Of a stretch of 64,000 nt of DNA, positions 23,942 to 35,506 are shown piece after piece. The DNA lies in NCBI GenBank assembly GCA_905178155.1, contig CAJINV010000008.1:3956793-4020792 (forward strand), in the 5' to 3' direction. Origin of the DNA: Amoebophrya sp. A120. Lineage: Eukaryota; Sar; Dinophyceae; Syndiniales; Amoebophryaceae. The notes beneath the pieces are model-generated. The model had not been told where the DNA came from and did not search any database. It saw nothing but the letters and a program-made list of their open reading frames with translations. The position numbers and the translations under genes were made by a program. Each line of letters starts with the position of its first letter. The stretch's first letter is position 1.

Positions 23942-26900
23942 ATGACAAAGGCGAAGTTGGAGCGCAGCGGCGAGAAGTCTGCCTCGGTGCAGCCGCTCCT
24001 GCGGCTTGCAGGCACTGCAGCGGTTCTTCTTGTAACCGATACCGCATCTTTTATTTCGCGCGCCGGTCCTTGCAGCTTGTTGTTTGCGGAGGTGGCAGCT
24101 GCAGGAGCCGTGTCGAACACTACCGCAAAGATCAACGCTGGCTCATCTACCTCGGCGACAATGTCTTCAAAGACCCCGGAAGTTGATGCACCTTCCTCGG
24201 CGGGAACTGCCGAAACTGGCGCGGAGTGGCGCCGACAACTGACGTCGAACTCCACCTCCGGCTCCTCGGCCCCGGCGGCGAATTCGAATTCAAATTCTGC
24301 ATCCTCGACTGGAGGTGGCCAAACAGCAGCTACAACAACAGCTCCGGCCGTGGGAACAAAATCAACCGGATCGGCGGGTGGTGGAACGACGTCCTCACCT
24401 GGCCAGACGCAGTGGCAGTCGACCATCGTGACTACGACGACCCCCACTGTGACTACTACTCCGGCACCCCCTATCCTGAGTAAAAATGCCCCCACACCAC
24501 CAGAGTCAAGATGGGGAATCCGCTAGACAAATCAGCCACCTCTGGTTGTTTCGCATGACAAGTTTATCCTCGTAGTGTAATCCTGCTTAGCTAGTTCTGA
24601 AGCATCACAGATGTAGCATATCATGCTGATTCTAGCATCATAAATTCCAAAACAGGACTAGAGCATGGCTGTCATATGGCTCCGCATGAGAAACTTTTTC
24701 GGCATGCAGATTTGCATGACAACTCTGGGGTGGGGGCATTTTTCACTGTAATACCCCCCACTTCGTACCCGCACCCCTGCGACGTGCAGTGCACGGACTA
24801 TGACACGCTGTCGGGCGTGCCGACCAGTGTGACCAACTACCTGCGGTACCACGGCGCGCCCGGCGAGGAAGTGGTCGTGTTTCCAGTCAAGGAGGAAAAG
24901 AGTCTGGCACTGAGCGGGTACGAGACGGAGTGGCAGTGCTTCGCAAAGACGACGCAGGCCGACACCAAGGCTATTGCGGTCTGGAAGACGTACAAGCTCG
25001 CGTCGCAGGGGGCCACCCAGCGGAGCCGGTGTGTGCGCAAGTTGAACGGCTTTGCGGACAACAACTGGTGTCAGCCGGACGTGTATCTTCCAGGAAAAAA
25101 CACCCATCCACATCCAATTTGTCATGCAAAACATACATAAAATTCTGCGTTTGTCATCCAAAAAATGGATGTGGATGGGTTTTTTTCTGTGGATAACGTG
25201 ACCGTGATGCAGCGCGTCTACATGGGAACCGCGGGCGCTTACGAGCCGACGGCGATCAGCATGACCGGTACAACCGGCGCGACCGCCGCGAACGCCCGCA
25301 TATGCGACATCGTCGGAGCTTTGAATTGCCAGGCGGGGAACACGCTGCCTTCGAGCTTGTCGGGCAAGAAGGTCTGGCGCTACTACGAGAAGAGCGTTTT
25401 CGCCCTCACGAGCGGTGACTTGAGCTACAAGCGCCCCTGGCAAGCGTCGTCGGTGTCCTTTCAAAACCTGGACCTCTACGGCTTCCATTTCCCGACCGAA
25501 GCCATGCGAAAGGCGGTGATCGCAGACGCGCGAGCGAAACTCGGGACGGACCAGACTGATGCGAGTAACGCGCAGCTCTCGGCTATGGATGTGTCAGGAT
25601 TGAAAAAGACAAAGTTGAAATAACTTGTAATGCATAAAATGGATGAAAGTTGTGACCCAGTTTCCAAGTGGCGCATGAGAAACTTGGGTAAAGCCGAAAT
25701 CCAGTCTGTCATGCTGTTTGGGTAAAGACGATGCCTTTTCTCATGCTACTTTAGCAGCTCAGTTTCTCTTTCTACCCCTCAACAGGCTTATAATCTGCCT
25801 CACTTGCCTACTCTGCAAGACAGGCACCTTGAGGGCTGCATTTTATGCATGACAAACTATTTCAACTTTGAGGATTTCAAACCTGACACTCCCATATCGG
25901 CAGACGCGCAACAACAGGCACGCGCACGCCGGTCGTTGGCGATGGCCCCCTTGTTGTGGAAAGAGCAGTATCCTGTGCAAAAGTATCGTAGTCGTACTAA
26001 TCGCAATCTTGCATGACAAATTAACCTTTTTACCTGAATTAGCATTACAAATTCCACTTTTCTTTCTGATAAAATTTGTAATGCAATTTATACTAGTACG
26101 ATACTTTTGCAATGCATAAGCAGGACATTCTGGGGCCGTGCGACATGAATTGGGTCCATCAAATGGCGTTTCCGAGCGGCACGGCGGATTTTAGAGGTGA
26201 AATCGAAGTGGACAGTCAAGTCATCGAAAATGCCAGCTTGGAAAGGCTTCGGCAGCAGTTCCCAACGATATGCATTTTTGCAAATATGTCTGGGTCTGGA
26301 TGAAACTTGTGATGCTAATTCATGCATCTTCACAAACTGACTCTTATTTGCAGCCATGCATGAGAAATTTCATCTGAGCAGTTATGTCAACATGCGTAAC
26401 CCGCATCACAAATCGCGTTTATTTTGCTGGACATTACCAACATTTGCCCACGCAGAGCCGTCCTCTTGCCGGACACAGCCAACATCTGTCCGAAACAGCC
26501 TAGGGCCAAGACGACACCGTGAGGACGACCACAGGGGGTCCGTCTCAATGAAATGAAACGAAATGAAATGACAGAGGGTCGGCCCTATTCCACAACATGC
26601 ATCACAGAGTTCACGGGCATGCGAGTTCTTTAGCAATACAAATCTCGCAATCTTCCAGACCCAGACATATTTGCATTTGATACACGACGGTTGGGATCGA
26701 TCTGCCGGCAAGCGAGTACCAGGGCAGCGGTTACCTGACGCACTACATGAACATCGCGTACCGCATTCGCTACGCCCCCTTTACTTCGGCCGACGGGAAA
26801 GACCCGGGGAAGTTTCTCGATCGTGCGTATTTTCCCGCGGGCGCGACCGGCGCCGCGTTGGGGCAGCGCTCCTACCTGGATTCGCTGTTCACGGTGAAAC

Positions 26901-28588
26901 TCTCCGACCTGCAGCAGGCCACGATCAACGGGGCCTCCTATTCCACCCTGACCGGCCAGTACGGCTTGGTCCAGACCTACCTTCCCGGGTGGCTGGCCCA
27001 CGCGGTGGCGCAGGACGGCGGCCAGTCCGTGCTTGCGGTGCGAAAAACGGACAAGCGGGTCTTTCTGTACGAAAAGGACACGCGGCAGGTCACGGACCTG
27101 AAAACTTTGATTGGCACCGAGAGGGTGGAGGTCTACCCGGACGGCATGAACGTCATCGACCCGGCCGCGGGCTGGACGGCCTTCCGCGCGGGGACCAACT
27201 ACAATGTTCCGTTTTTGACCTGTGCGGCCTGGTTCACCTGTGTCTCGAAGGCCAGCGTCGCGGCCGGCGCGCCGGCCCTGATCTACATTTCCGTTGATTT
27301 GGGCGCGTTGATCCCCTCCAAGATGGAGAGCCGCACCGAGCGCGCGATGAAGTTCAACTTTCCCGTCAACGATATCCAATCTCTCTGCCAGGACGGGAAG
27401 TTTTACTGGGACCCCCAGCTGAGCAACGGCAAGATGGGTGGTGACGCCGCCGAGATGGCGCCGGAAGTGGCGGCCGAGCCCCCAAAACCGCCGCCCGCGA
27501 TTTCCACATCCGCACCGAAAGCTGCAGCAGGAGGCGCAGGTCCAGGTGCCTCGTCCACGAATACCGGGACTAGTTCAGGATCCTCGTCGTCGGGCGGGGG
27601 CGGGTCACCCACCGCCCAAGGGGCGTCCGGTGGAGGAGGAGGAGGAGGAGCGGGGGGCACTTCTACTAGTAATACCAATACGAATACCGGAGCTCCTGGT
27701 GGTGCTACTCAAGAAGCAGGAGCCAGTACAACTCCTGGCCGCGCAACAACTCCAACTCCGTCCACTAGCACCCCAAGCCCCACCACGACACTCCCACCCG
27801 TCACGCTGGACGCCTCCTACACCGCCACCGAGTCTCTCCCCGCTTCTGCCACGGCAGAGCAGCTTCTCAGTTCGCCCGGATACGTGAGCGCGAAGAAAAT
27901 GGGTCTGGCGCAGGGAATCCAGGTCCCGCCAGAAAGTATCGAAGTCACAGGCTTCGTCCTGTCGGTCGTCCCCTCCTCTTCGGCGAGCCGGAGAGCTCGT
28001 TTGCTGTCAACATCTGGTGCGACCACTACGGACAAGCGCGTGGAGACGAAATTTCGTGTGACTTTTGAAGCAGACCTGCAGAAACAAGTGATCCAAGCGA
28101 CGGCGACGACGCCGGCCGGTCTCGCCGCGGCGTCGGCCCCGACGGCGGCGGACGTGCAGGCGGCTTTCCAGGCGCGAATGACCAAGCCGCAAGTAACCCA
28201 GGCGATCCAGACGCAAACCAACACCGCCCTGCAGCTCACGGATTTCACCGCCGACCCGGTGATTGACACCGCACCCACCGTGCAGACGGTGGTGCCAGAC
28301 GTGCAAGGCGTGTCCGTGTTGCCCACCACCACCGTGCCGCCGCCGAGCACAACTTCAACGACGACCGCAGAGGACGACGATGATAGCGGACTGGAGATGC
28401 TGGCGTTCATCCTCGCGGGAGTTGTGGCAGTCGCTTTTACCTTTTCCGCTGCCGTCTACTGCCGCCCCGCAAACAAAATTCGCCGCCAGCTGGCATTATC
28501 CACGAGTAAACTACTATTGCCGGCGCACAATCCAGTTGTAGCTAAATCTAATATCACAAGTCGCACGCTACTCCAGGACTGGACGTGA
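23942..28588 (+). CDS. Large single-pass membrane protein with Ser/Thr-rich stretches; all five introns are introners
   Basis: Six exons, 23942-24471, 24759-25083, 25201-25583, 25902-25968, 26124-26268 and 26688-28588, sum to 3351 nt, giving 1116 residues. Every intron is a mobile insertion and no GT-AG intron is needed. An N-terminal hydrophobic stretch (LLRLAGTAAVLLV) could be a signal peptide or anchor. A Ser/Thr/Gly-rich region follows, then a Cys- and Tyr-rich globular part of about 600 residues (CDVQCTDYD, WCQPDVTVMQRVYMGTAGAY). A second Gly/Ser/Thr/Pro-rich linker precedes a domain with the pattern VTGF-x-LSVV, SRRARLLS, VTFEADL. A final helix, LAFILAGVVAVAFTFSAAVY, leaves a short basic tail. 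This is the layout of a cell-surface glycoprotein, type I if the N-terminus is cleaved. The globular family is not recognised. Confidence 0.82.
24472..24753. mobile_element. Introner, family D, in surface-protein gene
   Basis: Left end TATCCTGAGTAAAAATGCC, right end GGCATTTTTCACTGTAATA, duplication CCCCC. Removing 24472-24758 gives TPAPPTSYPHPCD across the junction, moving the frame by the required amount. Confidence 0.9.
25084..25195. mobile_element. Introner, family F, shortest intact copy
   Basis: Only 112 bp. Arms CACCCATCCACATCC and GGATGTGGATGGGT pair almost completely, leaving a small centre. Ends TATCTTCC and GTGGATA, duplication ACGTG. Removing 117 nt keeps the frame (PDVTVMQRV). 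Confidence 0.9.
25584..25896. mobile_element. Introner, family C, in surface-protein gene
   Basis: Ends TATGGATGTGTCAGG and CCTGACACTCCCATA, with GTTGAAAT/ATTTCAAC inner arms; duplication TCGGC perfect. Removing 318 nt keeps the frame (LSADAQQQ). Confidence 0.92.
25969..26118. mobile_element. Introner, family B, in surface-protein gene
   Basis: Ends TATCCTGTGCAAAAGTATCG and CGATACTTTTGCAATGCATA, duplication AGCAG perfect. Removing 155 nt gives LLWKEQDILGPCD. Confidence 0.92.
26269..26682. mobile_element. Introner, family A, enlarged copy
   Basis: Family A ends TATGCATTTTTGCAAATATG and CATATTTGCATTTGATA; flanking AACGA and CACGA match 4 of 5. At 414 bp it is about 150 bp longer than its relatives. 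The extra part (roughly 26420-26590) lacks introner motifs and contains a short GAAATGAAACGAAATG run, so it looks like a nested insertion. Removing 419 nt restores the frame (PTTVGIDLP). Confidence 0.88.
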
Positions 28589-28796
28589 GCACGCTGGAAA
28601 CCGGGCACGTTGACAGGTACAAGAAAGATATAAGAACGCGTCTTCTCCTCCACTATCACGAAGGCTTCGGAAAAAATCATTTTTGGTCAACATTTGTTCC
28701 TGTTCTTCATTTCTCTTCTGTCACTATCCGATGCGTGTAGCGCTACGGGAGTACAACACCTTGTATGATCGGCTGGAAGTTTGCTTTGCATAGGCA

Positions 28797-29616
28797 GGAG
28801 AGCAGGACGGCGCAACGGGATCAAAACCCACGTCCGGGCAGGGTTTTGACAAGCCCAATGGACGGCAGTCTCTGATAAAGCTGAAACGGGAGGAAGGTGT
28901 GGAATACGAAGAAAAAGCTGCTGCTCTGCAGCAAGAAATCATCGATGTTCCTGCAGAGGAGCAAGAACACCTTCAAGTTCTCGACGAGGTTTCGCCAGGT
29001 GATGTCGTCGCGGCAATCGAAGATGATGCGGGCGAGAATATGAAAGGAAAAACTTCTGTGGTAGCGGAAGGTCAGGCTGAATTTGTGATACAGATGAACA
29101 TGCTGAAGCAACTTCTTAGAAGCCCATTGAACTTGATTTATGTTGTGACTGCGCTCCTTTTCATGCCAAGGAATTATGCAGAGACGGGCAATTCCAATTT
29201 TTACCGAACAACCTTGTTTTCGCGGATTTACCGCGCACAACAAGTAGTCGCTGGTTTGTTCTTACCTGGTCTTATGCATGCAACCGAATTTTCTATTTCT
29301 ATTTGGTCGTCGAAAAAAGGTCAAGGTCGCATCACGACTAACGCCTACTACACAATCTTTTTCTTCCATAGAGAAGCGGAAAAGCAGGAAGAGCAAGAAG
29401 CGCAGGAGCAGTCGGTCGTCCCCGCTGGACGAGTCCACTGTTCTTGCTGAAGATGCGCAAGATGCTGCTGCTGCGGAAGATGTTACAGGAGAAGGCGGAG
29501 GCGAGATCACGACCGTCCTGGTGGACGACGCACCTGCGGAGGTCGCGGATGTTGGGGAAAAACAAGACGATTCCGCGGCACAAACGACGACGCCTTCCTT
29601 CACATTCAATTACTAA
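28797..29616 (+). CDS. Charged protein, 5' end unresolved
   Basis: Two exons, about 28797-29070 and 29372-29616, are joined by a phase-1 GT-AG intron with acceptor TTCTTCCATAG. The first exon is acidic and probably helical (EYEEKAAALQQEIIDVP, EEQEHLQVLDE). The second begins very basic (KRKSRKSKKRRSSRSS) and ends acidic and Ala-rich. No family is recognised. The true start is not clear. An ATG at 28731 is in the same frame but separated by a single TAG at 28791-28793, so either an upstream exon exists or the first exon begins after a CATAG or GGCAG acceptor near 28794-28796. Confidence 0.5.
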
Positions 29617-31148
29617 AAATTTACCATTTCGACCACGAGTCGTCAAAAGCTTCAGCTGCAAGGTGAAGCTCGTTTTATTGGAAATGTACTACTACTGTAT
29701 GAATGTTTATGATTTTTAAGTATGTTGCTTTATTCCTTTCAATTATTTATTCCCTCGTTCTTGTTCTAATTTCATCGTACTTGCACAAGAAGTATCTCGC
29801 ACGAGGCCAGGTTTTCATATTCATTCGTTCTTCTCTGTCTCTCTCTTGCTCGCTCGAAAAAACTCCCAGCACATTTTTTTTTCGCGGCCAGTAGGTCTTC
29901 TTGCACTGTATGGGATAGCTGCTCCTGAGCCTACTGCGCAACTACAGTATCAAAGGACACTCGTGCGTAGACCTGCTGCAGGGGCGCAAACCAGCCGAAA
30001 GAGACAACCGGCTGAAACTACGTGTAAAGTTGAAGCGTTACAAACCACCGGCAGGCAGCGCCTAGTGGTCCCAGCGAAAATCTTTCCTGTGGTTAGCTTA
30101 CACAGTCACAGAGAGAGTAGCTTGTTAGTAGTTAGAAGCTGCTGACTGTAGAGCTTATTCCTCCTCCTCCTCAGTATCAAATAAACATAAAACACTCCAT
30201 CGTAGTACAGAAGTAGAGTGCCAGGGCATGGCAGCTGATGAATGTCTTCATAGTCTTCTTTGAGTTCTTTGTGATTTTCATGCATAATTGTAGTTATGAT
30301 GTCTTTGATGTTTGTACGTTCGTTGTCATTGTTTCACCCACGGATAGAACGTACAAATGAACACTACAAATTAACATCATGAAGGTTGTAGTAGAAAAAA
30401 ATAAATGCGCAGAAGCAGCCGGCTCAGAACGAAGAAGGTGAACCACCGTCATTCGTTCCTGGAAAAAGATGTTGAGCCTTTCCAGTAGTTGTATGTCCTG
30501 TGTGTTCGTACCTTTGTTCATCTCGGCGGTTGGTGTAGAAAGGATTGCAACAGCAGCAAGATGAGACGCATTCACTGATATGCTAGGGGGAATCTAGGAA
30601 GATGAAGAGGAGTTCGAGTTGTGACTTAAAGTGAGCAGGTTCTGGTGACGAGTTCTTATTTTCATGGTGATCTCTGTCTGGTTTAATTTTAAAGAGATGT
30701 TGACGCACTAGACGTAGACCGCAGCCGAGCAGCTACAACTGTGGTCTTCATTCAATCATAGTATAGGGTTTTTTGATCTGTGTCCTCTGCGTCCGCGCTC
30801 GTCGTCTCCATTGACGAGCTACTACGTTCGTGCTATCCGTTGTAGTTCTTTTTCATCACCCCGTTTCGTCACGAAAAGAACCTTCCCAAAAAAAATTTAG
30901 CCACCAGTGAGAGTAGTAGATTCTATTCTCTTCTTCGAGCAGGGGCAGTAGAGCAGGACTCGCTTCCAGCTCTTTTGATTCTTCTTGACGCTGCTCGAGT
31001 CGTCCTACTTGTGGTTCAGAAGGACAAGGTCGTCTTTCTGCGCGGAGCCGAGCTGTAGGTGCTTGCGCGATTGTGGTTCGTGTCTTGCTCCTTGACAGAA
31101 TCTACTGATTCGCAATAACCTGGTGCAAGACCAACAGCAACATCCACG
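29617..31148. other. Intergenic, no gene seen
   Basis: AT-leaning with pyrimidine-rich tracts. Nothing recognised on either strand. Confidence 0.5.
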
Positions 31149-33631
31149 ATGGAAGTCTTCTTCTACGTCCTCGCGAACGGGTTTTTCCTGCTTGCCGGTC
31201 TATTGCTGCTGAGGGACAGCACGAGAAAAAATGAATATGGGAAACCGGTGCAAGTCATGGTGGCCAGGGATACACAGGTAATACGAGATATTTTTGCATC
31301 AGTGATTTTCTTTAAGCTTCGCTTCTTGTTGCACGGGAGTCTTGCACCATGATGTCAAGTTCAAGATTTTCATCGTGCTCTGGATGTTGGAAGTGGAGTA
31401 CGAGTATGATTGTGCAAAAAAATCAGATAATGTTTTTTCTCGGCACGCTCTTGCGTTTCTACTGGAGCGCATCACCACCGGCAGTATGGAGCAACGAGGG
31501 CCCGATCGTGCGAACCCTGTGCCAGGCCGACATCTGCATTTCGCCGATAGTATGGGGCTGCGTGCTCGCGTTCGTGGCCATGCAGCAAACCAAATACTGC
31601 GAAAGTTTGTCCCTGCCACTGCCGCTCTTCAAGGACAGCACCAATGTTGCGGCGCTTTCCGCATCGGGGATGGCGAAGAACAGAATAAGATTGCCACTCA
31701 ACTAGGCAAGGCAAAAACTTTTGAAATATATTGTGCTTCTGCATCTGCTCTCCATTTTTTTCGACGATGTAAAAAAGCGTCAGCGTCGCATGCATCGATT
31801 TTGGACATGATAATGCTGCAATGAAGAGGTTTGCACGAACACGCCAGGCGAGGCAGAGCCTGTCTCGGGCGGGACAAACACGAAACGCATTAGCATGCTG
31901 GAGAATCTGATTTTCCCACCTTAATCTATGTGTCTTTCGTCTCTACTGTGGTCTCGCAACAAATAGTGCATCTACATCTACTTCAATCGAGTCTCGGCAT
32001 GCGCTGCCGGTGTCAATAAACAAGCAATACTAGACACTGAACACAAATCTGGGACGAGAACAACTGGCAGGGCACAATTTTCGCATTCTATAACACCTGG
32101 TTTACTCTCACAGTCGCTACGCTGCTGTTGTCCATCTTCCTCCACCACATGAATCCCCCATCCGTATGAACTGTAATTTCATTCTTGTTACCGTAGTACG
32201 GATACTACCTACTTGATGTACTTCTTCTACTTGCATTTTTGCATTAACAAGTTCTTATAGGCAGCTAAATTTCCTATGCAGCTGTCCCAAACTCAAACTT
32301 TGTCACGCATGTTGTTCCTGATTTGCGTCGCGTCTGCATGTACGGCTACGGTACTAAAAGCTTGTGATGCATAACCCACTTGGCACATTGACGAGGAGGA
32401 TGACCAGCCCTGGCCAATGGCAGACGTGTCCGTAGTCTGGAATATGCTCCTGGACTGCGTTGCCATGGTATCGCTTATTTGAAATGTTTCAAGAACACAG
32501 TGATGCTCCACCGAATCTTCTTACTCTGAATAAACGCATAGCACAGCACCCGCCTTAATATCATTTTGCTTTTACTGCTGGATCATCAGACAACTCATAT
32601 CTCATACACTTATGCGGCATCTCATCAAGCAAGAAGATATATGATGCGGCCTTTTGAAATCAATAACAATATCAATTTCAACAGTTTCCGCAACTCTACA
32701 TCATCTACGTTACCCCCGAACCACCATCAGACGGCGCAGCCAACTTTGTCGGAATCCTCTGCGTTGCACGGGTCCTGCGTATGGTTGCATGGGGCCACAT
32801 CATCTTCACTGCATGTACTATTCGATTTCGCAGCTGCGGCCGTCATTTTCTTTATTTCATCATGCATCTTCAGGAGCGGTTGGTCCATGCTCCGTACCAC
32901 AGAGAGAAAGAGCCAGGTGGAGCCAGCACATGCGTACTAACAATTAGGCAAAATATTAATATGCTAATTACGCACGGCAAACATGAAAAATAAACAGGGG
33001 TCCGGTCCATTGGTGTTCCGGGGTTTTTGTGGTGCTACGTACTGCCGGACTTCTGCCACAGTTTGCTGATGGGCAAGTACTTGTGGCTGTTTCTGTATGG
33101 AAGCGTCAGGTGTGAAATCGACAAAGTTGAAATGATTTGTCATGCATAAAATGGAAATACCAGTTGGAAGACCAATTTCCACGCTGCGCATGACAAATTT
33201 TCGGAGCACCGGAATCCAATTTGTCATGCTGTTTGGGCGCAGGCAGAAGACTGCTTTTGTCATGCTCCTTTAGCAGCTCTATCCCAAACCCTAAATAGGC
33301 TCACAATCTGCCTCTCTTGCCATCCCGGCAAGACAGGCGCTTTATGTCTTGCATTCTATGCATGACAAATCATTTCAACTTTGACGATTTCAATCCTGAC
33401 AGATCCATATTCTGGCGCGAATCAAGAAGAACCACCTCGACCTATCCTGTGCAAAAGTATCGTACTCGTATAAATGCAGGTCTTGCATTACAAATTTCTT
33501 TGCCAAGGCAAATCAGCATTACAAATTTTATTTCTCATGCTGAGAAAATTTGTAATGCATTTATACGAGTACGATACTTTTGCAGTTCATACGACCGCTG
33601 GATGCACAACGTCGACGGAGAGATGGTTTAA
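31149..33631 (+). CDS. KDEL-receptor (ERD2)-like multi-pass membrane protein
   Basis: Exons supported in phase: 31149-31277, 31427 onward (to about 31690), about 32059-32165, 32265-32274, 32379-32467, 32685-32916, 32998-33095, 33415-33442 and 33597-33631. A further piece near 31826-31920 may also be coding. Several helices are hydrophobic. The segment VWNMLLDCVAMFPQLYIIY, then a loop, then FVGILCVARVLRMVAWG parallels the KDEL receptor stretch W-x3-x-LxSVAILPQLFM...YLFALGVYRTLYLFNW. The C-terminus VLPDFCHSLLMGKYLWLFL fits its last helix. IMFFLGTLLRFYW fits an earlier helix. Such receptors return ER proteins from the Golgi. The protein seems longer than the usual 210-220 residues. The alignment is by eye, and the 31.7-32.05 kb joins are unresolved. 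Confidence 0.6.
32275..32373. mobile_element. Possible decayed introner in KDEL-receptor-like gene
   Basis: Starts TATGCAGC, ends TGTGATGCATA and contains the inner GTCACGCATG motif of introners, but its arms hardly pair and the flanks TTTCC/ACCCA no longer match. Treating it like the others (skip 32275-32378) joins LNFP-WHIDEEDDQPW in frame. Confidence 0.45.
33096..33409. mobile_element. Introner, family C, in KDEL-receptor-like gene
   Basis: Ends TATGGAAGCGTCAGG and CCTGACAGATCCATA, duplication TTCTG perfect. Removing 319 nt joins YLWLFL to ARIKKNHL. Confidence 0.9.
33443..33591. mobile_element. Introner, family B, 28 nt after the previous one
   Basis: Near-perfect arms TGCAAAAGTATCGTACTCGT and its complement at the right end, outer ends TATCC and TTCATA, duplication CGACC perfect. 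Only 28 coding bases separate it from the element before. Removing 154 nt gives HLDRWMHNVDGEMV and the stop. Confidence 0.92.
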
Positions 33632-35506
33632 CCGGACATCAAGAGAAGTCCTTTTTGATTTTGTCGTAGTGGAGGAAGTTGTAGACAGTGGAGGTCAGAC
33701 TAGTTTTGAGTTTGTAGTCAGGATGAAGAACTTCTTACAATTTATATACAGATCGAATATCAGGTCGTGGTGGAAAAGGAGAGTCTTTCCTTTTACCACT
33801 AGCACTTCGGAGGTTATTTCTGCTGATAGATTATCGGGGCGCTTGTTCTGCAGAAAAATTTAGAAAAAAGAAAGCAGCTGTAAAAGGTCGTAGATGAAGT
33901 GGTCGTGGCGCTGTGCTTCACTCCAAGAGACCTACGAAGTTACAGCTAGTCGCCACTCAACACTTTGACATGCAGCTTCAACACAGCAATCTGGATGTTG
34001 GTGAGAAATCTCCTTGTCCTGACGAAACTTCAACCTTAGCAAAAAAAAATCAAAATAAACTTACATTTTACCATTGTTAATCGCAAAACTGCTCTGCACA
34101 CACAAGAACTTGTTACCATTTTTTACGAGAATATAGAAATAGAAGCAAGTACTAGATCAACGCTAGCGCCGCTGGAAAGCTTATGGAGGACAACACAGAC
34201 GACAGGGACGAGCGCACTGGCGAGCAAAACAAACTGGAACCGCAGCGCTTATGTACGGCCGCAAGGACGACAGCTGGAGCTGTATAACTGTACACAAAGA
34301 AAACTGTAGGGCGGAAATGAATTGTCTATAAAACACCTGTCCTCACGAATCGCACGACCCCCAGCGGTAGACCTAGTTTTGTTGACTCGAAACTCAAACT
34401 TTGTTACCAAATATGACTCTGATTACGATTGCACAGACACTGAAGAGAGAATGAAACACTTAATGCTTTTTTGATGAATGATTTTTTTTAGCTCGAGTAT
34501 TTTTCTGTGGGGAAAAAAATTAGAAGCGAATGCGAACGCTTTTAATAACGCTATTGTTTCGAAGGACTCGAATGAGTTTACAACTCTTGCAATTTTGAAA
34601 AACATATGCTATGTAAAAAAAACCAAAAAAAACTCTTGTTTTATGAAGGTAGCTCACCTCTATTTATTTTTTCTGAGCAAGACGACGAGCAGCTTTAGCT
34701 TACGGAAAGCGGCCATCCCGCTCCCATTTCAAATCCAAGGGCGAGTGCCACCTTGTGATTGGGTAGAAGTTTCAGCTGATCCTCAAAGTGGTGTTCGCTC
34801 CCTACTGGCAGAATACACGCGTAGCAGATCGTGATGTGGTGTTGTTGTTGGTGAATGTTGATTTGTCGTTTGTGATAGTCGCCAGCCGATGTTCTTGGCC
34901 TGTGGGTGTCACTTTCTCGGCGCCGTCTTATGCGGCATCGTGTTTCTGACGGCGGTGGTGTCCTCGAGAGTAGCTGCGCGCAAACTAAGAACATCAGAAT
35001 CAGATAGAATTCGACGAAGTTAAGTTTGTTATGTCACTGACGACGTCGTTGAAATAGAAATTTGAAGAAATTGCTGTTGGATGTACTGTTAGTTGCTCCC
35101 TCTAGAAGCTGCTCTACATACTATTTGGTCGTCGTGTAGCCGGATGTCAGGAGCAGGCCCACCAGGCTTGCAGGGCTGCAAGTAGAAGTGCCGTCCGTCG
35201 ATCACCTAGCTACAAGTCGCAATGTAAACATAGAGGGCATGTTGATGATCAAGTGGAAGTGGCGACAGCACAGGGCATCGCGAAGGCGAACGCATACTTA
35301 CTAGAAGCATGGCGTCCTTACTTGATATCAGCACGATCACATTACCACGTTACCAATTATCGAGTTTTTTGCTTCATGGCAGTAGAGCTGACGTAGAATT
35401 GTGAAAGTAGTATGTAAGCAGACGCGGCCACCGTAGTTGGTTATCGCCCGAGAAGTGGAAAACTACAGCCCGTCGACAGTACTACAACTACCACTTCCTG
35501 TGCAAA
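33632..35506. other. Intergenic, no gene seen
   Basis: Short, low-complexity and T- or A-rich frames only. The leader of the PSF1 gene is at the end (TGCAAAATGAG). Confidence 0.5.

Noticed and set aside
23908-24495. 195-codon minus-strand frame
   Set aside because: Exact antisense of the Ser/Thr-rich first exon of the membrane protein gene; a codon-bias shadow.
24472-26682. CRISPR array or bacterial repeat cluster
   Set aside because: The repeats are inverted ends of separate elements with different lengths and spacings, lying in spliced genes; there are no regular direct repeats with spacers.
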